NCBI RefSeq assembly: GCF_016907385.1
Contig: NZ_JAFBBU010000001.1
Span: 1,984,001-2,048,000 of the forward strand
DNA length: 64,000 nucleotides
Direction of reading: 5' to 3'
Source: Subtercola frigoramans
GTDB taxonomy: Bacteria; Actinomycetota; Actinomycetes; Actinomycetales; Microbacteriaceae
In this document: piece by piece, positions 40,582 through 49,421 of the stretch
Numbering within the stretch: position 1 is the first letter of the stretch
Layout of the letters: the number at the start of each line of letters is the position of its first letter
Notes under the pieces: model-generated
What the model was told of the DNA's origin: nothing
The model's input: the letters and a program-made list of their open reading frames with translations, nothing else
Databases searched by the model: none
Translations under genes and position numbers: made by a program

Positions 40582-41867
40582 TGACCACCGCAGCACCAGC
40601 TGATACAACTGCGCCCGAAAGCGTTGCCGTGAACGAGGTGGTCCGTACTCCCGGTGGCCACCGCGGTGAGCCGATCGGGTCGAGGTCGCACACCGACGGC
40701 GCCTGGCAGGAACGACCCGTTCAGACCCGCTCCGAGCGCTACGCCTCGGCGAAGGTCACCGACTTCGACGACCCCACCGGCCACGAGGTCGACTGGAAGC
40801 TCACGCCGATCAGGGTGGTTTCCGACTTGATCTCCGGCGCTCTCGACGGCTCGACCGTCGGCACCTCGGAGACGATTGACGTCGACGGCTTCACAGTCTC
40901 GTGGGTCGACCGCACCGACCGCCGCATCGGCAGCGCAGGGCTCCCCGAAGACAAGGCCAGCGCGAATGCGTGGTCTGCCTTCGACCAGGCCCTCGCGATC
41001 GATGTGACCGGCGAAGAGCCTGGCGCCGAGCTCGTCGTCACCAGGGATTCACTCGGAGCGACGCCCCGCGCCGCTCACACCGTCATCACCGCGGCCCCGA
41101 ACAGCCGCGGTCACGTCATCCTCGAGAACTCCGGCGACGCCCGCCTGGCAGAGAACGTCGAGATCGTGGTCGGCGAGGGTGCTCACCTCACCGTGGTGAG
41201 CGTGCAGCGCTGGAACGACTCCGCAGCCCACCTCGCCAGCCACTTCGCGCAGGTCGGCCGCGATGCCAGCCTCCGCCACGTCGTGGTCTCGCTCGGGGGG
41301 TCGATCGTGAGGGTGAATCCGAGCATCCATCTCTCTGGCCAGGGCAGCGCAACAGAGGCCTACGGCCTCTACTTCGCCGACGCCGGCCAGCACCTCGAGC
41401 AGCGCGTCTACATCGACCACGAGGCCGAGAACTCGCGGAGCCGCGTCAAATACAAAGGCGCACTACAGGGCGAGGGCGCGCACTCGGTCTGGGTTGGCGA
41501 CGTGCTGATCCGCCAGAGCGCGAACGGCACCGACAGCTACGAGGAGAACCGCAACCTCGTGCTCAGCGAAGGCACACGCGCCGACTCGATCCCGAACCTC
41601 GAGATCGAGACCGGCAACATCCTCGGCGCCGGTCACGCCAGTTCGACTGGCCGCTTCGACGACGAGCAACTGTTCTACTTGCAGTCACGGGGAATCACCG
41701 AAGAAGAGGCGAGACGACTCGTCGTTCGTGGCTTCCTCGCCGAGATCATCCAGCAGATCGGTTCACCGGCGCTCGAGGAGCAGCTCACGCAGGCCGTCGA
41801 GGCCGAACTCACCGGGGTCGCCGGCTCGGCACCCGTCACTTTGAACGAAAACGATGGTGCTCTCTGA
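40581..41867 (+). CDS. sufD: Fe-S cluster assembly protein SufD
   Basis: SufB paralogue and partner in SufBC2D, 428 residues. The beta-helix domain (about 150-370) and the C-terminal DDEQLFYLQSRGITEEEARRL segment that contacts SufC are clear. It overlaps sufB by one base and the ferredoxin gene by one base (TGATG), so the genes are translationally coupled. Confidence 0.95.
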   Translation: MTTAAPADTTAPESVAVNEVVRTPGGHRGEPIGSRSHTDGAWQERPVQTRSERYASAKVTDFDDPTGHEVDWKLTPIRVVSDLISGALDGSTVGTSETIDVDGFTVSWVDRTDRRIGSAGLPEDKASANAWSAFDQALAIDVTGEEPGAELVVTRDSLGATPRAAHTVITAAPNSRGHVILENSGDARLAENVEIVVGEGAHLTVVSVQRWNDSAAHLASHFAQVGRDASLRHVVVSLGGSIVRVNPSIHLSGQGSATEAYGLYFADAGQHLEQRVYIDHEAENSRSRVKYKGALQGEGAHSVWVGDVLIRQSANGTDSYEENRNLVLSEGTRADSIPNLEIETGNILGAGHASSTGRFDDEQLFYLQSRGITEEEARRLVVRGFLAEIIQQIGSPALEEQLTQAVEAELTGVAGSAPVTLNENDGAL

Positions 41868-42214
41868 TGGCCGCAGTGAAGATCTGTTCGCTCGAAGAAC
41901 TCAATGCGAACGAAGCGCTGCGCGTCGAGATCGACGGCGTCGCCATCGCCCTGGTGAAGGATTCGGCGGGGGAGTGCTTCGCCATCGGCGACACCTGCAC
42001 CCACGGCGACATCTCGCTGGCGGAGGGCTTCGTCGAAGACGATACGCTCGAATGCTGGGCCCACGGCTCGAAGTTCTCCCTGAAGACCGGTCGCCCGCTC
42101 ACCTTGCCGGCCTACGAGCCAGTTCCCGTCTATGAGCTCAGCATCATCGACGGAGACATCTACATCGACCCCACGTCGGTCATCGACCCGACAACGACAA
42201 AAGAAAACGCCTAG
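41867..42214 (+). CDS. Rieske-type [2Fe-2S] ferredoxin
   Basis: A 115-residue Rieske-fold protein with ligands C44-x-H46 (CTHG) and C-x2-H (CWAHGSKF, about 63-66). It resembles ferredoxin subunits of non-heme oxygenases (BphF/HcaC type), but here it lies between sufD and sufC. Actinobacterial suf operons often carry it. It may be a cluster recipient or an electron donor for assembly; this is inference. The start overlaps the sufD stop and sufC begins 2 nt after its stop. Confidence 0.88.
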   Translation: MAAVKICSLEELNANEALRVEIDGVAIALVKDSAGECFAIGDTCTHGDISLAEGFVEDDTLECWAHGSKFSLKTGRPLTLPAYEPVPVYELSIIDGDIYIDPTSVIDPTTTKENA

Positions 42215-42216
42215 AC

Positions 42217-43035
42217 ATGTCTGTACTTGAAATCCGCGACCTGCACGTGAGTGTCGAGACCGAGCAGGGCTCGAAAGAGATCCTGCGCGGCGTCAACCTC
42301 ACCATCAACCAGGGCGAGACGCACGCGATCATGGGGCCGAACGGCTCGGGCAAGTCGACGCTCGCGTATGCGATCGCCGGTCATCCTAAATACCGGATCA
42401 CGAGTGGTTCGATCACGCTCGATGGCGAGGAGATGACCGAACTCACCGTCGATGCCCGCGCCCGCGCCGGCCTCTTTCTCGCGATGCAGTACCCGGTTGA
42501 GATCCCCGGCGTCACCGTCACGAACTTCCTGCGCACCGCCAAGACGGCGATCGACGGCACTGCGCCGCCCATCCGCACCTGGGTCAAAGACGTTCGCAAC
42601 TCGATGGAAGCCCTGCGCATGGACAAGACATTCGCCGAGCGCAACGTCAACGAGGGTTTCTCTGGTGGCGAGAAGAAGCGCAACGAGATCCTGCAGCTCG
42701 AACTGCTGAAGCCGAAGTTCGCCGTTCTCGACGAGACCGACTCCGGCCTCGACGTCGACGCGCTCAAGATCGTTTCTGAGGGTGTGAACCGCGCCAAGGA
42801 GAACACCGACCTCGGGGTGCTTCTCATCACGCACTACAACCGCATCCTCAAGTACATCACCCCCGATTTCGTGCACGTCTTCGTGGCCGGTCGTGTTGTC
42901 GAGTCGGGCGGCCCCGAGCTCGCCGTGCAGCTCGAGAACGAGGGTTACGACGTCTACGTCGCCGCAAATGCCGAGGCCATCGCGGCCGACGCGGCGGCCG
43001 CTGACGCCGCCTCCATCTCGGCACCGGCCCTCTAA
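42217..43035 (+). CDS. sufC: Fe-S cluster assembly ATPase SufC
   Basis: ABC-type ATPase of the SufBC2D complex, 272 residues. Walker A GPNGSGKST is near residue 36, the family signature reads FSGGEKKRNE, and Walker B ends AVLDETDSGLD, which is typical of SufC. An Ala-rich C-terminal tail of about 20 residues is unusual but compositionally biased and probably unstructured. Confidence 0.96.
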   Translation: MSVLEIRDLHVSVETEQGSKEILRGVNLTINQGETHAIMGPNGSGKSTLAYAIAGHPKYRITSGSITLDGEEMTELTVDARARAGLFLAMQYPVEIPGVTVTNFLRTAKTAIDGTAPPIRTWVKDVRNSMEALRMDKTFAERNVNEGFSGGEKKRNEILQLELLKPKFAVLDETDSGLDVDALKIVSEGVNRAKENTDLGVLLITHYNRILKYITPDFVHVFVAGRVVESGGPELAVQLENEGYDVYVAANAEAIAADAAAADAASISAPAL

Positions 43036-43049
43036 CAGTTCAGAGAGCG

Positions 43050-43055
43050 TAGACT
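43050..43055 (+). promoter_or_regulatory. sufT -10 candidate, leaderless
   Basis: TAGACT ends 6 nt before the ATG of the sufT-like gene, with no Shine-Dalgarno in the 26-nt spacer after sufC. It may provide extra, independent transcription. Confidence 0.45.
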
Positions 43056-43061
43056 TTTTCT

Positions 43062-43391
43062 ATGGTCACCACACTCGAGCCTGCCAAATTCGACCAGGTC
43101 GAAGAGGCACTCAAAGACGTCATGGACCCGGAGCTCGGCATCAATGTCGTCGACCTCGGGCTCATCTACGACCTCGGCTGGGATGACGAGAACGACGCGC
43201 TCGTCATCAGCATGACCCTCACGAGCGCCGGATGCCCGTTGACCGACGTTCTCGAAGAGCAGACCGCCGAGGCGCTTGACGGCGTCGTGGAGGCCTTTCG
43301 CATCAACTGGGTCTGGATGCCGCCGTGGGGCCCCGACAAGATCACCGACGACGGCCGCGACATGATGCGGGCCCTCGGCTTCTCCATCTGA
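43062..43391 (+). CDS. sufT: SufT-like MIP18/DUF59 Fe-S protein
   Basis: A 109-residue MIP18-family protein (also PaaD-like). The DPELGINVVDLGLIYDL signature is at residues 22-38 and the single conserved cysteine is in SAGCPLTD (about 58). SufT proteins help deliver or mature Fe-S clusters. In other actinobacteria sufS and sufU sit between sufC and this gene; both are missing here. The C-terminal WMPPWGPDKI is typical. Confidence 0.88.
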   Translation: MVTTLEPAKFDQVEEALKDVMDPELGINVVDLGLIYDLGWDDENDALVISMTLTSAGCPLTDVLEEQTAEALDGVVEAFRINWVWMPPWGPDKITDDGRDMMRALGFSI

Positions 43392-43469
43392 ATTCAATGG
43401 CCTCGCGGCCGCAGAATCCCGGCAATGGTGAAATAGGGGGTTTGTTGCCGCAGCTCGCAGCGAGGCTGT

Positions 43470-43486
43470 AGCTATTGAAAATAGCT
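43470..43486. promoter_or_regulatory. Inverted repeat upstream of merB-like gene
   Basis: AGCTAT-N5-ATAGCT is a perfect 6-bp inverted repeat 60 nt before the GTG of the MerB-like gene, within an AT-rich stretch that also holds TTGAAA. It could be an operator or a short hairpin. No MerR-type spacing was recognised. Confidence 0.35.
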
Positions 43487-43545
43487 CACTAATATGTGAT
43501 TCTGGTGCGTGGACGTAAATTCGTTCATCCAACGGAGAACTTGAC

Positions 43546-44262
43546 GTGAGGAATCACTTGACAGACATCGCCGAACTCACACGTCTGATGATCTATCACG
43601 GCTTCGCGTCGACGGGGGTCTGCCCCTCTCGCCAGCAGATGTCCGCGCAACTGGTGGTTCCACCCGCCGCGATCGACAGTGCGATGAACGAGCTTCAGGA
43701 ACAACGCCACATTGCCGTTGACGATCGGGGAGAGGTCGTTCTGGCGCATCCCTTCTGCTCGGTGAACCTCGGGTTCTCGGTGATGGGAAGAGAGACTCTC
43801 TGGTGGGGCGGATGCGCCTGGGATTCCTTCGCCATTCCACACCTCATACTCGATGAGCCTTCGGTTCTCGTCGCTACGACATGCCCCGGTTGCGGAGCTG
43901 CCCATGCCTGGATCGTCGGCACCGTGGCTCCACCCGCGGGCGAGCAGCTCGCGCACTTCCTCGTGCCGACGGCTCGTATCTGGGACGATGTCGTGCACAC
44001 CTGCGCCAACCAACGAATCTTCTGCGGTGAGGAATGCATCGACCGGTGGCTGCTGGCGACGGGCAACGAACGCGGGTCTGTCTTCGACCTCGCGACTCTC
44101 TGGCGCCTGGCGGAACACTGGTACGAAGGCCGGCTCGGCAGTCCGTATGCCCGACGTGAACCGTCCGAAGCGAAGGCATATTTTCAGTCCGTCGGGCTTC
44201 ACGGGGCCTTCTGGGGTACTGAACCCCTGCCAGAGAAGGAAGGATTCGACTACTCGATCTGA
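43546..44262 (+). CDS. Alkylmercury lyase (MerB)-like protein
   Basis: A 238-residue protein of the alkylmercury-lyase family, with an N-terminal winged-helix-like region (1-70). The catalytic set of E. coli MerB (C96, D99, C159) is matched by C90, D93 and C153, with the same 63-residue spacing between the cysteines. Extra cysteines C113, C116, C160 and C164 could bind metal. The GTG start has GGAGAA about 8 nt upstream. No merA, merR or mer transporter lies nearby. Such solitary MerB-like genes occur in actinobacteria, and activity on organomercurials is unproven. It is longer than E. coli MerB by about 25 residues. Confidence 0.75.
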   Translation: MRNHLTDIAELTRLMIYHGFASTGVCPSRQQMSAQLVVPPAAIDSAMNELQEQRHIAVDDRGEVVLAHPFCSVNLGFSVMGRETLWWGGCAWDSFAIPHLILDEPSVLVATTCPGCGAAHAWIVGTVAPPAGEQLAHFLVPTARIWDDVVHTCANQRIFCGEECIDRWLLATGNERGSVFDLATLWRLAEHWYEGRLGSPYARREPSEAKAYFQSVGLHGAFWGTEPLPEKEGFDYSI

Positions 44263-44413
44263 GCCTGAGGCACCGCCTCAGTCAACGCTCCGGGCAACGG
44301 TACAAGACGCATCCGCCCCGAGCAGGAATAACAAGTCCGACTCCCGATTTATACTAGGGTGACATCCCCCCACCCCCGTTGCGGCAACGCGACAAAAGAA
44401 TTGGACTACTCCT

Positions 44414-46012
44414 GTGCTCAGTGTGCATGATCTTGAGCTCCGAGTTGGCGCCCGCGTTCTGATGTCTGACGTGAACTTTCGCGTCTCTGCCGGTGACAAG
44501 ATCGGGCTGGTGGGCCGGAACGGCGCCGGCAAGACCACACTCACGAAAACCCTGGCCGGTGAGTTGAAGCCCGATGGCGGCCGTATCGACATGTCCGGCC
44601 AGATCGGCTACCTGCCGCAAGACCCGCGCTCGGGCAACCCCGAAGACCTGGCGCGCACCCGCATTCTCGATGCCCGCGACCTCGGCCAGATCGTCCTACA
44701 GATGCAGCAGGCCCAGCTCGACATGTCGTCATCAGATCCCAAGGTCGTCGACAAGGCCATGAAGCGTTACGGCAATCTGGATGATCGATTCAACGCCCTC
44801 GGCGGGTATTCAGCCGAGGCTGAAGCGGCCTCGATCGCGTCGAACCTGAGCCTGCCCGACCACATCCTCGACCAGCCGCTGTCGACGCTCTCGGGCGGAC
44901 AACGTCGCCGCATCGAGCTTGCCCGAATCCTGTTCTCGGGTGCAGACACGATGCTGCTCGACGAGCCGACAAACCACCTCGACGCCGACTCCGTTGTGTG
45001 GCTCCGCGAGTTCCTCAAGAACTTCCAGGGCGGCCTGATCGTGATCAGCCACGACGTGGCGCTCGTCGAAGAAACCGTCAACAGGGTCTTCTACCTCGAC
45101 GCGAACCGCACGGTCATCGACATCTACAACATGGGCTGGAAGAACTACCTCCGCCAACGTGCGAGTGACGAAGAGCGCCGCAAGAAGGAGCGTGTCAACG
45201 TCGAGAAGAAGGCTGGCGTCCTGCAGATGCAGGCCGCCAGGTTCGGAGCCAAGGCCTCGAAGGCCGCCGCCGCCCACCAGATGGTTCGTCGCGCCGAGAA
45301 GATGCTCTCGGGCCTCGACGAGACCCGCGTGGTCGACCGCGTCGCCAAGCTGCGGTTCCCCGACCCGGTTGCCTGTGGCCGCACTCCGCTCATGGCGAGC
45401 GACCTGTCGAAGAGCTACGGATCGCTCGAGATCTTCACCGCCGTCGACCTCGCGATCGACCGCGGCTCGAAGGTGGTCATCCTCGGCTTCAACGGTGCCG
45501 GCAAGACCACGCTGCTCCGCATTCTCGCCGGAATCGACAAGCCAGACACCGGCCAGGTCGAGCCCGGGTTCGGCCTGCGCATCGGTTACTACGCGCAGGA
45601 ACACGAGACCATCGACGTCAAGCGCTCGGTGTTGCAGAACATGGTCTCGTCGTCCCCGAACCTCACCGAGACGGAGGCCCGGCGTGTGCTCGGCTCCTTC
45701 CTCTTCACCGGCGACGACTCGCACAAACTGGCCGGCGTGCTATCCGGAGGCGAGAAGACGCGCCTTGCCCTGGCAATGATCGTCGTCTCGGGTGCCAACG
45801 TGCTTCTGCTCGACGAGCCCACAAACAACCTCGACCCGGCCTCCCGTGAAGAGATTCTGGATGCCCTGGCAAACTATGCCGGAGCAGTGGTTCTGGTCAG
45901 CCACGACGAGGGCGCTGTCATGGCGCTGAACCCCGAGCGTGTGCTCATCCTTCCTGACGGCGTCGAGGACCACTGGAACAAGGAATACCAGGACCTCATC
46001 GAGCTCGCCTAG
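44414..46012 (+). CDS. ABC-F family ATPase
   Basis: A 532-residue soluble protein with two ABC domains and no membrane segments, so an ABC-F translation factor rather than a transporter. Walker A motifs GRNGAGKTT (near 36) and GFNGAGKTT (near 358) are each followed by LSGGQ/LSGGE signatures and DEPTNHLD / DEPTNNLD. The charged linker between them (about 240-300) would enter the ribosomal E site. It is closer to the housekeeping Uup/EttA-like clades than to antibiotic-resistance types, but the subfamily is not certain. GTG start. Confidence 0.9.
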   Translation: MLSVHDLELRVGARVLMSDVNFRVSAGDKIGLVGRNGAGKTTLTKTLAGELKPDGGRIDMSGQIGYLPQDPRSGNPEDLARTRILDARDLGQIVLQMQQAQLDMSSSDPKVVDKAMKRYGNLDDRFNALGGYSAEAEAASIASNLSLPDHILDQPLSTLSGGQRRRIELARILFSGADTMLLDEPTNHLDADSVVWLREFLKNFQGGLIVISHDVALVEETVNRVFYLDANRTVIDIYNMGWKNYLRQRASDEERRKKERVNVEKKAGVLQMQAARFGAKASKAAAAHQMVRRAEKMLSGLDETRVVDRVAKLRFPDPVACGRTPLMASDLSKSYGSLEIFTAVDLAIDRGSKVVILGFNGAGKTTLLRILAGIDKPDTGQVEPGFGLRIGYYAQEHETIDVKRSVLQNMVSSSPNLTETEARRVLGSFLFTGDDSHKLAGVLSGGEKTRLALAMIVVSGANVLLLDEPTNNLDPASREEILDALANYAGAVVLVSHDEGAVMALNPERVLILPDGVEDHWNKEYQDLIELA

Positions 46013-46050
46013 GGCCGGGCACTGCCCATCTGGCTGATTTCGTCGGTGGT

Positions 46051-47229
46051 TCAGTCTCTGATGTCCGACTCATCGTCGCCCTCAGCGGGCTTCGCTTCGA
46101 TCACGTAGATCTCCGGCGCAGCGGAGGATGCCGGTGCCAGGGCTCCCGTCGCACCCTCGGCGTCGAGGCCAGCCCGCTCGCCCGTAAGGGCACCACGCGA
46201 CGCCGATGTTGCCGCAGCGCTGCTGCCTGCGATGCCCCACCGAGTGAGAGGGAGGTAACCATCGATCGCCTCGTCTTCGAGTTCCTCGTCGGTGAATGCC
46301 TTGCGTGCACGCTTGCGCACCCGCTCGGTGGCCCGCGCCCGCTCGTCAGGATCGTCGGAGTTGAGCCGGCGGTACTCCTTGCGAATCGCGAAGCCGAGAA
46401 CCCCGAACCCGAGCAGTGCGAAGGACAACCACTGCACCATATACGAATAGTGCAAGCCGACGTCTTCGGTGGGCATGGTCGTCTGTGTCGACGCCAGCCC
46501 TGCATCCACTGCAGCCGATGGGCTGTCGAGCACTCCGTACGCCCCGACATAGACGTTCCCGCCGATGGCCTGCTGAACGCGAGGCAACGTGATCGACCCG
46601 ATCTGGTTTCCTGTCGGGGTAACGCTCCCCAGGGGCGCCTCGCTCGGCCTCAGCTGCACCACGAGATTCACCGAACCCGACGCCGGGTTCGGTATCGTGC
46701 CGGGAGCCAGGGAGTCGTCAGGCGAGGGGGCTACCCAGCCGCGGTCGACCATCAACACCGAGCCGTCGCTGAGCTCGAGGGGAGTGATCACTTCGAAACC
46801 GTTGGCGCCTTCGTTCGATCGGTTGCGCACGACGAGTTCGTCGTCTGCACGATAGATGCCCGAGACAGAGACTCGCTGCCAGTTCTGGCTGGCGTCGTAC
46901 GAAGCGAGGGTCGGCAACGCCGTCTCGATCGGTACGGGGTCTGCAGCGAAATTGGCGGCGACGATGTCGTTGTCTGCGGAAGCCTGTTGTCCACGCTCCC
47001 ATTGCCAGTTCGCGAGAAAAACGCAGAGGATCGCAAACAGAATCGTCGCGGCGATGAACCCGAACCACCGACCTGTTCGCAGAAACTGCCACCCGCCCAT
47101 CCCTTCGGTGACCGTGTCGTAGACGGCGACCGGGCCACGTGGGCGCGCGACAGGTTGTGCGAGCTCTACACCTCGTCGCGGTTCGACTTCAGCCCGGCGT
47201 TCAGCGATCGTCGCCCGCTCCTCGATCAT
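46051..47229 (-). CDS. SURF1 family cytochrome oxidase biogenesis protein
   Basis: A 392-residue SURF1-like protein with two transmembrane helices (about 56-76 and 262-282) around an extracytoplasmic domain (QWERG near 75, MVDRGWV near 158). SURF1 helps insert heme into cytochrome aa3 oxidase, fitting the nearby ctaA and ctaB. It has a 50-residue cytoplasmic N-terminus and an unusually long cytoplasmic tail (about 110 residues, basic then Ala-rich). The start overlaps the stop of the small upstream gene (ATGA). Confidence 0.88.
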   Translation of the reverse strand: MIEERATIAERRAEVEPRRGVELAQPVARPRGPVAVYDTVTEGMGGWQFLRTGRWFGFIAATILFAILCVFLANWQWERGQQASADNDIVAANFAADPVPIETALPTLASYDASQNWQRVSVSGIYRADDELVVRNRSNEGANGFEVITPLELSDGSVLMVDRGWVAPSPDDSLAPGTIPNPASGSVNLVVQLRPSEAPLGSVTPTGNQIGSITLPRVQQAIGGNVYVGAYGVLDSPSAAVDAGLASTQTTMPTEDVGLHYSYMVQWLSFALLGFGVLGFAIRKEYRRLNSDDPDERARATERVRKRARKAFTDEELEDEAIDGYLPLTRWGIAGSSAAATSASRGALTGERAGLDAEGATGALAPASSAAPEIYVIEAKPAEGDDESDIRD

Positions 47230-47453
47230 GACTGGGCTGCCTGAAGATCTGTGACGGTGACGGGAAAGTCACGTGCACGGAGAAACTCGCTCAGGTACCC
47301 GACATGCTCGCCGCAGGCCACCCAGACCTTCACGCGGTCTTCGGAGTGGATGCGGGGGTTGCGCCACCCGATCGAGTACGTCGCCTCAGACCGGCAGCCC
47401 GCTCGCGAGCACTCGCGTAAACCGGGCGGCGCTCCCAGGCCGAGCATCGACAT
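47226..47453 (-). CDS. Small Cys/His protein, unknown function
   Basis: A 75-residue protein. Cysteines in RECSRAGC (C-x4-C) and a later C-x2-H (ACGEH) could form a zinc site. I do not recognise a named family, but homologues occur next to DUF3099 and SURF1 genes in actinobacteria. The start shares one base with the DUF3099 stop (TGATG) and its stop overlaps the SURF1 start, so the three genes form a tight operon. A role in oxidase assembly is a guess from context. Confidence 0.7.
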   Translation of the reverse strand: MSMLGLGAPPGLRECSRAGCRSEATYSIGWRNPRIHSEDRVKVWVACGEHVGYLSEFLRARDFPVTVTDLQAAQS

Positions 47454-47767
47454 CACTCGGGCCGACCACCGGTTTCCCGGCCGCCGCGCTGCAGGGGAGG
47501 CTGGCCATACGGAACCACGGTGCCGCCAGGAGGCTGCATCGTGCCGGGCGTGTTCGAGCCCGTGTTGGCGATGACGACAGCGAACCACGGCAGAACCACG
47601 GCCGCCACACCGAGCACCAGCAACCACCAGCCCTGAACAAAGAGCAGGCCTGCAAGGCACAGCAACCGGATGCCCATGGCAACCGAGTACCGGATCATGC
47701 GGCCATGCCGCTCCTCTGCCGGTGACTGGGGGAGTGACGTGATCGACTGCTGCTGCTCATGCTTCAT
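47453..47767 (-). CDS. DUF3099 membrane protein
   Basis: A 104-residue protein with two closely spaced transmembrane helices (about 27-45 and 47-66) and a Gly/Pro-rich cytoplasmic tail. It matches actinobacterial DUF3099. A GTG four codons upstream is an alternative start. First gene of the DUF3099 / small Cys protein / SURF1 operon and divergent from fabG. Function unknown. Confidence 0.75.
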   Translation of the reverse strand: MKHEQQQSITSLPQSPAEERHGRMIRYSVAMGIRLLCLAGLLFVQGWWLLVLGVAAVVLPWFAVVIANTGSNTPGTMQPPGGTVVPYGQPPLQRGGRETGGRPE

Positions 47768-47880
47768 TGTGGCTGCCACTTCGAGAGGAGGATCATCCGA
47801 TTCTACGCTCTGTAGGAGTCTCGTATGCTGGGTTGCGACTCAGGAAAACGACTGGGTTGACAGCGAAGAGAAGAGAACGC

Positions 47881-48603
47881 ATGAGCACCACGACTTTCAC
47901 TCCCCGCACCGTTCTCATCACGGGGGGCAACCGCGGAATCGGCTACGCGATCGCCTCGGAATTCGTCGCCCAGGGCCACCGGGTCGCTGTGACCGCGCGC
48001 TCAGGTGAAGGGCCTGCCGGGACTCTCACGGTACGTGCCGACGTGACCGACTCGGCCTCGATCGACGCTGCATTCACCGAGGTCGAAGCAGCCCTCGGCC
48101 CGGTCGAGGTCGTCGTCGCGAACGCTGGCATCACCAGGGACACGCTGCTCATGCGCATGAGCGAGACCGATTTCACCGCTGTCATCGACGCCAACCTGAC
48201 GGGGGCGTTCCGCGTCGTGAAGAGGTCGTCGAAGGGCATGCTCAAGGCACGCTTCGGCCGCATCATCCTGATCTCGAGCGTGGTCGGCCTCTATGGATCT
48301 GCTGGCCAGGTCAACTACTCGTCGTCGAAGGCCGGCCTTGTCGGCCTCGCTCGCTCGGTGACGCGCGAACTCGGGGCCCGTGGCATCACCGCGAATGTGG
48401 TCGCGCCCGGGTTCATCGAGACCGAGATGACGGCAGAGCTCTCGGATGCCCTGCAGACCGAATACAAGAAGAGCATCCCCGCGGGCCGCTTCGCTACGCC
48501 GACAGAAGTCGCGCGGGTGGTGACGTGGCTCGCCTCAGACGACGCTGCGTACATCTCGGGTGCGGTCATCCCCGTCGACGGCGGCCTCGGTATGGGTCAC
48601 TGA
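47881..48603 (+). CDS. fabG: 3-oxoacyl-[ACP] reductase, FabG-like SDR
   Basis: NADPH-dependent short-chain dehydrogenase of fatty-acid elongation, 240 residues. The cofactor loop is GGNRGIG at residues 15-21, NAG at 81-83, and the catalytic residues are S132/S133, Y146 and K150. The catalytic segment reads YSSSK instead of the commoner YAASK. A Ser-Ser-Lys in RVVKRSSKGM and the C-terminal PVDGGLGMGH match actinobacterial FabG1/MabA. It is divergent from the DUF3099 operon and followed by a REP pair. Confidence 0.9.
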   Translation: MSTTTFTPRTVLITGGNRGIGYAIASEFVAQGHRVAVTARSGEGPAGTLTVRADVTDSASIDAAFTEVEAALGPVEVVVANAGITRDTLLMRMSETDFTAVIDANLTGAFRVVKRSSKGMLKARFGRIILISSVVGLYGSAGQVNYSSSKAGLVGLARSVTRELGARGITANVVAPGFIETEMTAELSDALQTEYKKSIPAGRFATPTEVARVVTWLASDDAAYISGAVIPVDGGLGMGH

Positions 48604-48610
48604 CGACAGC

Positions 48611-48692
48611 CGCCGGTTGAGTAGCGTCGCAGGGCGACGAGTATCGAAACCATTCTCGAGAGGGTTTCGATACGCTTCGCTACTCAACCAGC
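48611..48692. repeat. Paired REP-like element between fabG and serB
   Basis: CGCCGGTTGAGTAGCG ... GTATCGAAACC (48611-48651) faces GGTTTCGATACGC ... CTACTCAACCAGC (48663-48692). This is the same family and arrangement as 15724-15817. It fills the space between two convergent genes and probably helps terminate both. Confidence 0.8.
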
Positions 48693-48698
48693 ATGGGG

Positions 48699-49421
48699 TC
48701 AGCCGCGGAGACCCAGCAGGGGGAGGAGCTGCGAGAGATCGCGGGTGTCGATGGCGAGGTTCGCCGATGCCCGCACAACTGGCCGGGCGCAGAACGCCAC
48801 GCTCAGCCCCGCAACCTCCATCATCAGCAGATCGTTTGCGCCATCTCCGACGGCCACGGTCTGACTGAGCGGGATTCCGGAGGCCCGGGCCCACGTTTCG
48901 AGCGAATCGGCCTTGGCCTGTGCATCGATCACCGGGCCGACCACCTGCCCGGTAAGAGCGCCGTCGACCACCTCGAGCCGGTTGGCGCTCCAGAAATCGA
49001 GACCGAGAGATTCGGCGACACCGTCGACGAGTTCGTGGAATCCGCCGGAGACGACGCCGACCAGCCCGCCGGCCGCGTGCAGGGCCGCGATGAGCTCAGC
49101 AACGCCGTCGGTGACGCGGATTTCTGCCGCCACCTCGGCAAAACACGAGGTCGACAGTCCGGCCAGTGTCGCCACGCGTGCACGCAGGCTCGCTTCGAAG
49201 TCGAGCTCGCCGGCCATCGCACGCTCGGTCACCTCGGCAACTTCGCTGAGCCTGCCTGCGCAGGCTGCCAGAAGCTCGATGACCTCATTCTCGATCAGCG
49301 TGGAGTCGACATCGAGCACCACGAGGAACCGCGGGCTTGCGCCTGCGGGCGCGGAGCCGGGGAGTGAGGGCGCCTGCTGAAGGGGGGTGCGAGCATCCGG
49401 AATCAGCAGGTTCTCACTCAT
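48699..49421 (-). CDS. serB: Phosphoserine phosphatase
   Basis: Removes phosphate from phosphoserine in serine synthesis. The 240-residue HAD-family protein has the nucleophile motif DVDST at residues 37-41, SGGF near 131 and the motif [10 protein letters not shown] near 193. It lacks the N-terminal ACT domains found in mycobacterial SerB2. The ATG overlaps the glgC stop (ATGA). Confidence 0.94.
   Translation of the reverse strand: MSENLLIPDARTPLQQAPSLPGSAPAGASPRFLVVLDVDSTLIENEVIELLAACAGRLSEVAEVTERAMAGELDFEASLRARVATLAGLSTSCFAEVAAEIRVTDGVAELIAALHAAGGLVGVVSGGFHELVDGVAESLGLDFWSANRLEVVDGALTGQVVGPVIDAQAKADSLETWARASGIPLSQTVAVGDGANDLLMMEVAGLSVAFCARPVVRASANLAIDTRDLSQLLPLLGLRG

Noticed and set aside
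40901..41866. Apparent fusion of a 320-residue Arg-rich domain to the Rieske ferredoxin
   Set aside because: The Arg-rich part is sufD read in another frame. The ferredoxin has its own ATG in a TGATG overlap.
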